From: Pseudomonadota bacterium
GTDB lineage: Bacteria > Desulfobacterota > Syntrophia > Syntrophales > JADFWA01
Direction: 5' to 3'
DNA: 14,600 bases
Assembly: GCA_030612385.1 (NCBI GenBank)
Contig: JAUWNZ010000008.1
Coordinates: 1-14,600, forward strand
Made by a program: the position numbers and the translations under genes. The notes beneath the pieces were generated by a model. It worked only from the letters and a program-made list of their open reading frames with translations, was not told the origin of the DNA and made no database searches. Below are positions 13,397 through 14,600 of this stretch, piece after piece; positions within the stretch are counted from its first letter, which is position 1; each line of letters begins with the position of its first letter.

Positions 13397-14493
13397 AGAT
13401 ATCTCCTGTATCCATCCAGAATATCTTTTACTTTCGCCGGCAACGGTGTCTTCTCTAAAGTCAATCCAACGTCTCCCAAATGATATGACGCCACTCCAAA
13501 CTGTTCCTGTGCCCGCCGGTCAAATACGTCCTTGGTTAATATTTCTATGCACATCTTCAGGGACTCAGGCATATCTGTTGAGCTATATCCGGCTGTGTAA
13601 TCGACATAAACTATACTTCCAAATCTTGATAGCTCTATCTGTCCCTTGTCCGGCCAGACCTCATAATCATTCACACCATCATCCGGTATTTTTAAATATG
13701 CCCAATCACCGTTAATACAGCTTGCGCCAAACCGCTCTAACAATTCCGAAGATTTGTGGCTGGCATAAGCAGTTTCCGCAACGCCTGACCATCCGCTTCC
13801 TAAATCATTCACTGCCGCAATCAGGGTTGTCATAGTCGCATAGTCAGCAAAAGTGATTGTGCTGTCCGCCGTCCCGTCTTTGGTTAGGACAATCCCTGTC
13901 GATGTTACCGCCACGGTTGCAGTTGTATATTTTGAGGTATTACATATTCGCACAGCATCATCTGTGGCTATTGCTACCCTGGTTATATCTGTTATCGGAT
14001 ACTGGTTCAGGTTGATTATTTTCCGGCCTGAGTATTTTTCTGAATATGTCTTCCTTTCAAAAAAACGCCTGCAATAACCCTGAACCCATGACTCCACACT
14101 ATCTCTGAGTGTTTCAATTATTGCTGTGGGATCACCGGCCTCATTGTCGGATGTTATTGTCTGTGCGGCCGCTTCGTCTAAATCAAATCCGAACGTTAGA
14201 CCCGCATCACTACCCAAATGCGTATATGCAACCGTATGCCCTATACCAACATCTATCGTAAATTTGCGGATAGCATAAGTGACGGTTGACAAGATTGCGA
14301 AAGCAGTGTCTATTTTGCTTTGTAACTCAACTGCTAAGCCTGTGCCCTCATAACTTCCGTCCGCACATTCGATATCGGTTACAGTCCCACCATCATAGGC
14401 GAGCTTCAGAACGTTATTAGCTGCCGTGATTTCAAAGTAACCTTTTGAAATGTCCAGGAAGGCCAATATTTCACTATTAGAAACAATACTCAT
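13393..14493 (-). CDS. Head-tail connector (gp6-like adaptor) with inserted beta domains
   Basis: Predicted adaptor that forms a ring under the portal and starts the head-tail interface. The connector signature is in the middle and at the end: ETLRDSVESWVQGYCRRFFE (about residues 127-146), NLNQYPITDITRV, VYVDYTAGYSS and a helical end at 307-366. At 366 residues it is much longer than the usual 100-200. The extra length comes from a Gly/Thr-rich beta-type segment at about 20-120, split into the adaptor between its first helix (EILAFLDIS) and the EGYC-like helix, plus a second segment at about 188-250 with the DLGSGWSG motif. I chose the ATG at 14493, which shares its A with the upstream TGA. 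A GTG one codon earlier (14496) is possible. Its TGA overlaps the next GTG. The connector call is firm; the role of the inserts is unknown. Confidence 0.8.
   Translation of the reverse strand: MSIVSNSEILAFLDISKGYFEITAANNVLKLAYDGGTVTDIECADGSYEGTGLAVELQSKIDTAFAILSTVTYAIRKFTIDVGIGHTVAYTHLGSDAGLTFGFDLDEAAAQTITSDNEAGDPTAIIETLRDSVESWVQGYCRRFFERKTYSEKYSGRKIINLNQYPITDITRVAIATDDAVRICNTSKYTTATVAVTSTGIVLTKDGTADSTITFADYATMTTLIAAVNDLGSGWSGVAETAYASHKSSELLERFGASCINGDWAYLKIPDDGVNDYEVWPDKGQIELSRFGSIVYVDYTAGYSSTDMPESLKMCIEILTKDVFDRRAQEQFGVASYHLGDVGLTLEKTPLPAKVKDILDGYRRYL
13403..13407 (-). promoter_or_regulatory. Ribosome binding site fixing the GTG start of the head-closure gene
   Basis: AGGAG on the minus strand lies 6 bases upstream of GTG at 13396. 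This good spacing supports the GTG start over the in-frame ATG at 13375. Confidence 0.7.
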
Positions 14494-14600
14494 CACTCCA
14501 CCCAGATATGGAATGTTCCTGTTTTTGTATCTCCGCCGGAAGCGACTACAATTTTAATCCTTTCATTCGCAATCGGGATTCTATCTTCCACAGGCTCTCC
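14493..14600 (-). CDS. C-terminal end of an unrecognised phage structural-region protein (partial)
   Basis: An open frame enters from the right edge and encodes 35 residues before a TGA. It ends in KTGTFHIWVE. The stop overlaps the ATG of the connector gene by one base (TGATG), which is typical translational coupling. In siphovirus operons this slot, just upstream of the connector, often holds the major capsid protein or a small protein that follows it. The visible piece is too short to choose, and no family is recognised. Confidence 0.6.
   Translation of the reverse strand, partial: GEPVEDRIPIANERIKIVVASGGDTKTGTFHIWVE

Larger units (their letters stand above)
1..14600 (-). mobile_element. 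Tailed-phage (siphovirus-like) head-to-tail structural operon, partial
   Basis: All convincing genes lie on the minus strand in the order connector, head closure, neck, tail terminator, tail tube, frameshifted chaperone, tape measure, distal tail, hub, fibres, which is the standard siphovirus order. Nearly all junctions are overlaps (ATGA or TGATG) or gaps of a few bases, so one late transcript is likely. No sheath gene is present, which argues against a contractile tail. The window does not show whether this is a free phage or an integrated prophage, because no integrase, att site or host gene is visible. Confidence 0.9.

Overview
The window is part of the late structural operon of a long-tailed (siphovirus-like) phage or prophage. 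Every gene is on the minus strand, so transcription runs from position 14600 down to 1. Genes are packed with overlaps of 1-4 bases or gaps of at most about 31 bases, and there is no room for an internal promoter or terminator. Start codons are ATG and GTG, most genes have clear Shine-Dalgarno sequences, and TGA, TAA and TAG all serve as stops, so this is an ordinary bacterial code. I see no integrase, tRNA, CRISPR array or insertion sequence. The host cannot be named from this sequence.

Layout in transcription order: the end of an unknown gene (14600-14493); a head-tail connector carrying extra beta domains (14493-13393); a head-closure protein (13396-13076); an HK97 gp10-like neck/tail protein (13079-12663); a tail terminator (12666-12247); a three-domain methyltransferase-glycosyltransferase-glycosyltransferase (12243-10399); the tail tube protein (10402-9947); a tail assembly chaperone pair joined by a -1 ribosomal frameshift (9934-9144); the tape measure protein (9139-4916); a discoidin-like distal tail protein (4915-4121); a tail-tip hub fused to fibre-like domains (4124-1914); two very short ORFs sharing one frame across a TGA (1913-1608); two fibre/appendage proteins (1598-1191 and 1159-197); and the start of a further gene (197-1).

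The head-to-tail neck, tube, chaperone, tape measure, tip and fibres appear in the order usual for siphoviruses. Two things stand out. The first is the 614-residue MT-GT-GT protein, inserted between terminator and tube genes and translationally coupled to both. This suggests that a sugar, possibly methylated, is built and attached during virion assembly. The second is a clear A AAA AAC slippery site in the chaperone gene. The -1 frame opens into the second chaperone domain, and only the fused product completes a CxxC...CxxC cysteine quartet.

Base composition changes sharply. Hand-counted 60-base samples give about 57-65% GC in parts of the block from about 8200 down to 1914, and about 35% in samples outside it. 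This points to mosaic exchange, with one junction inside the tape measure gene and the other at the end of the hub gene.
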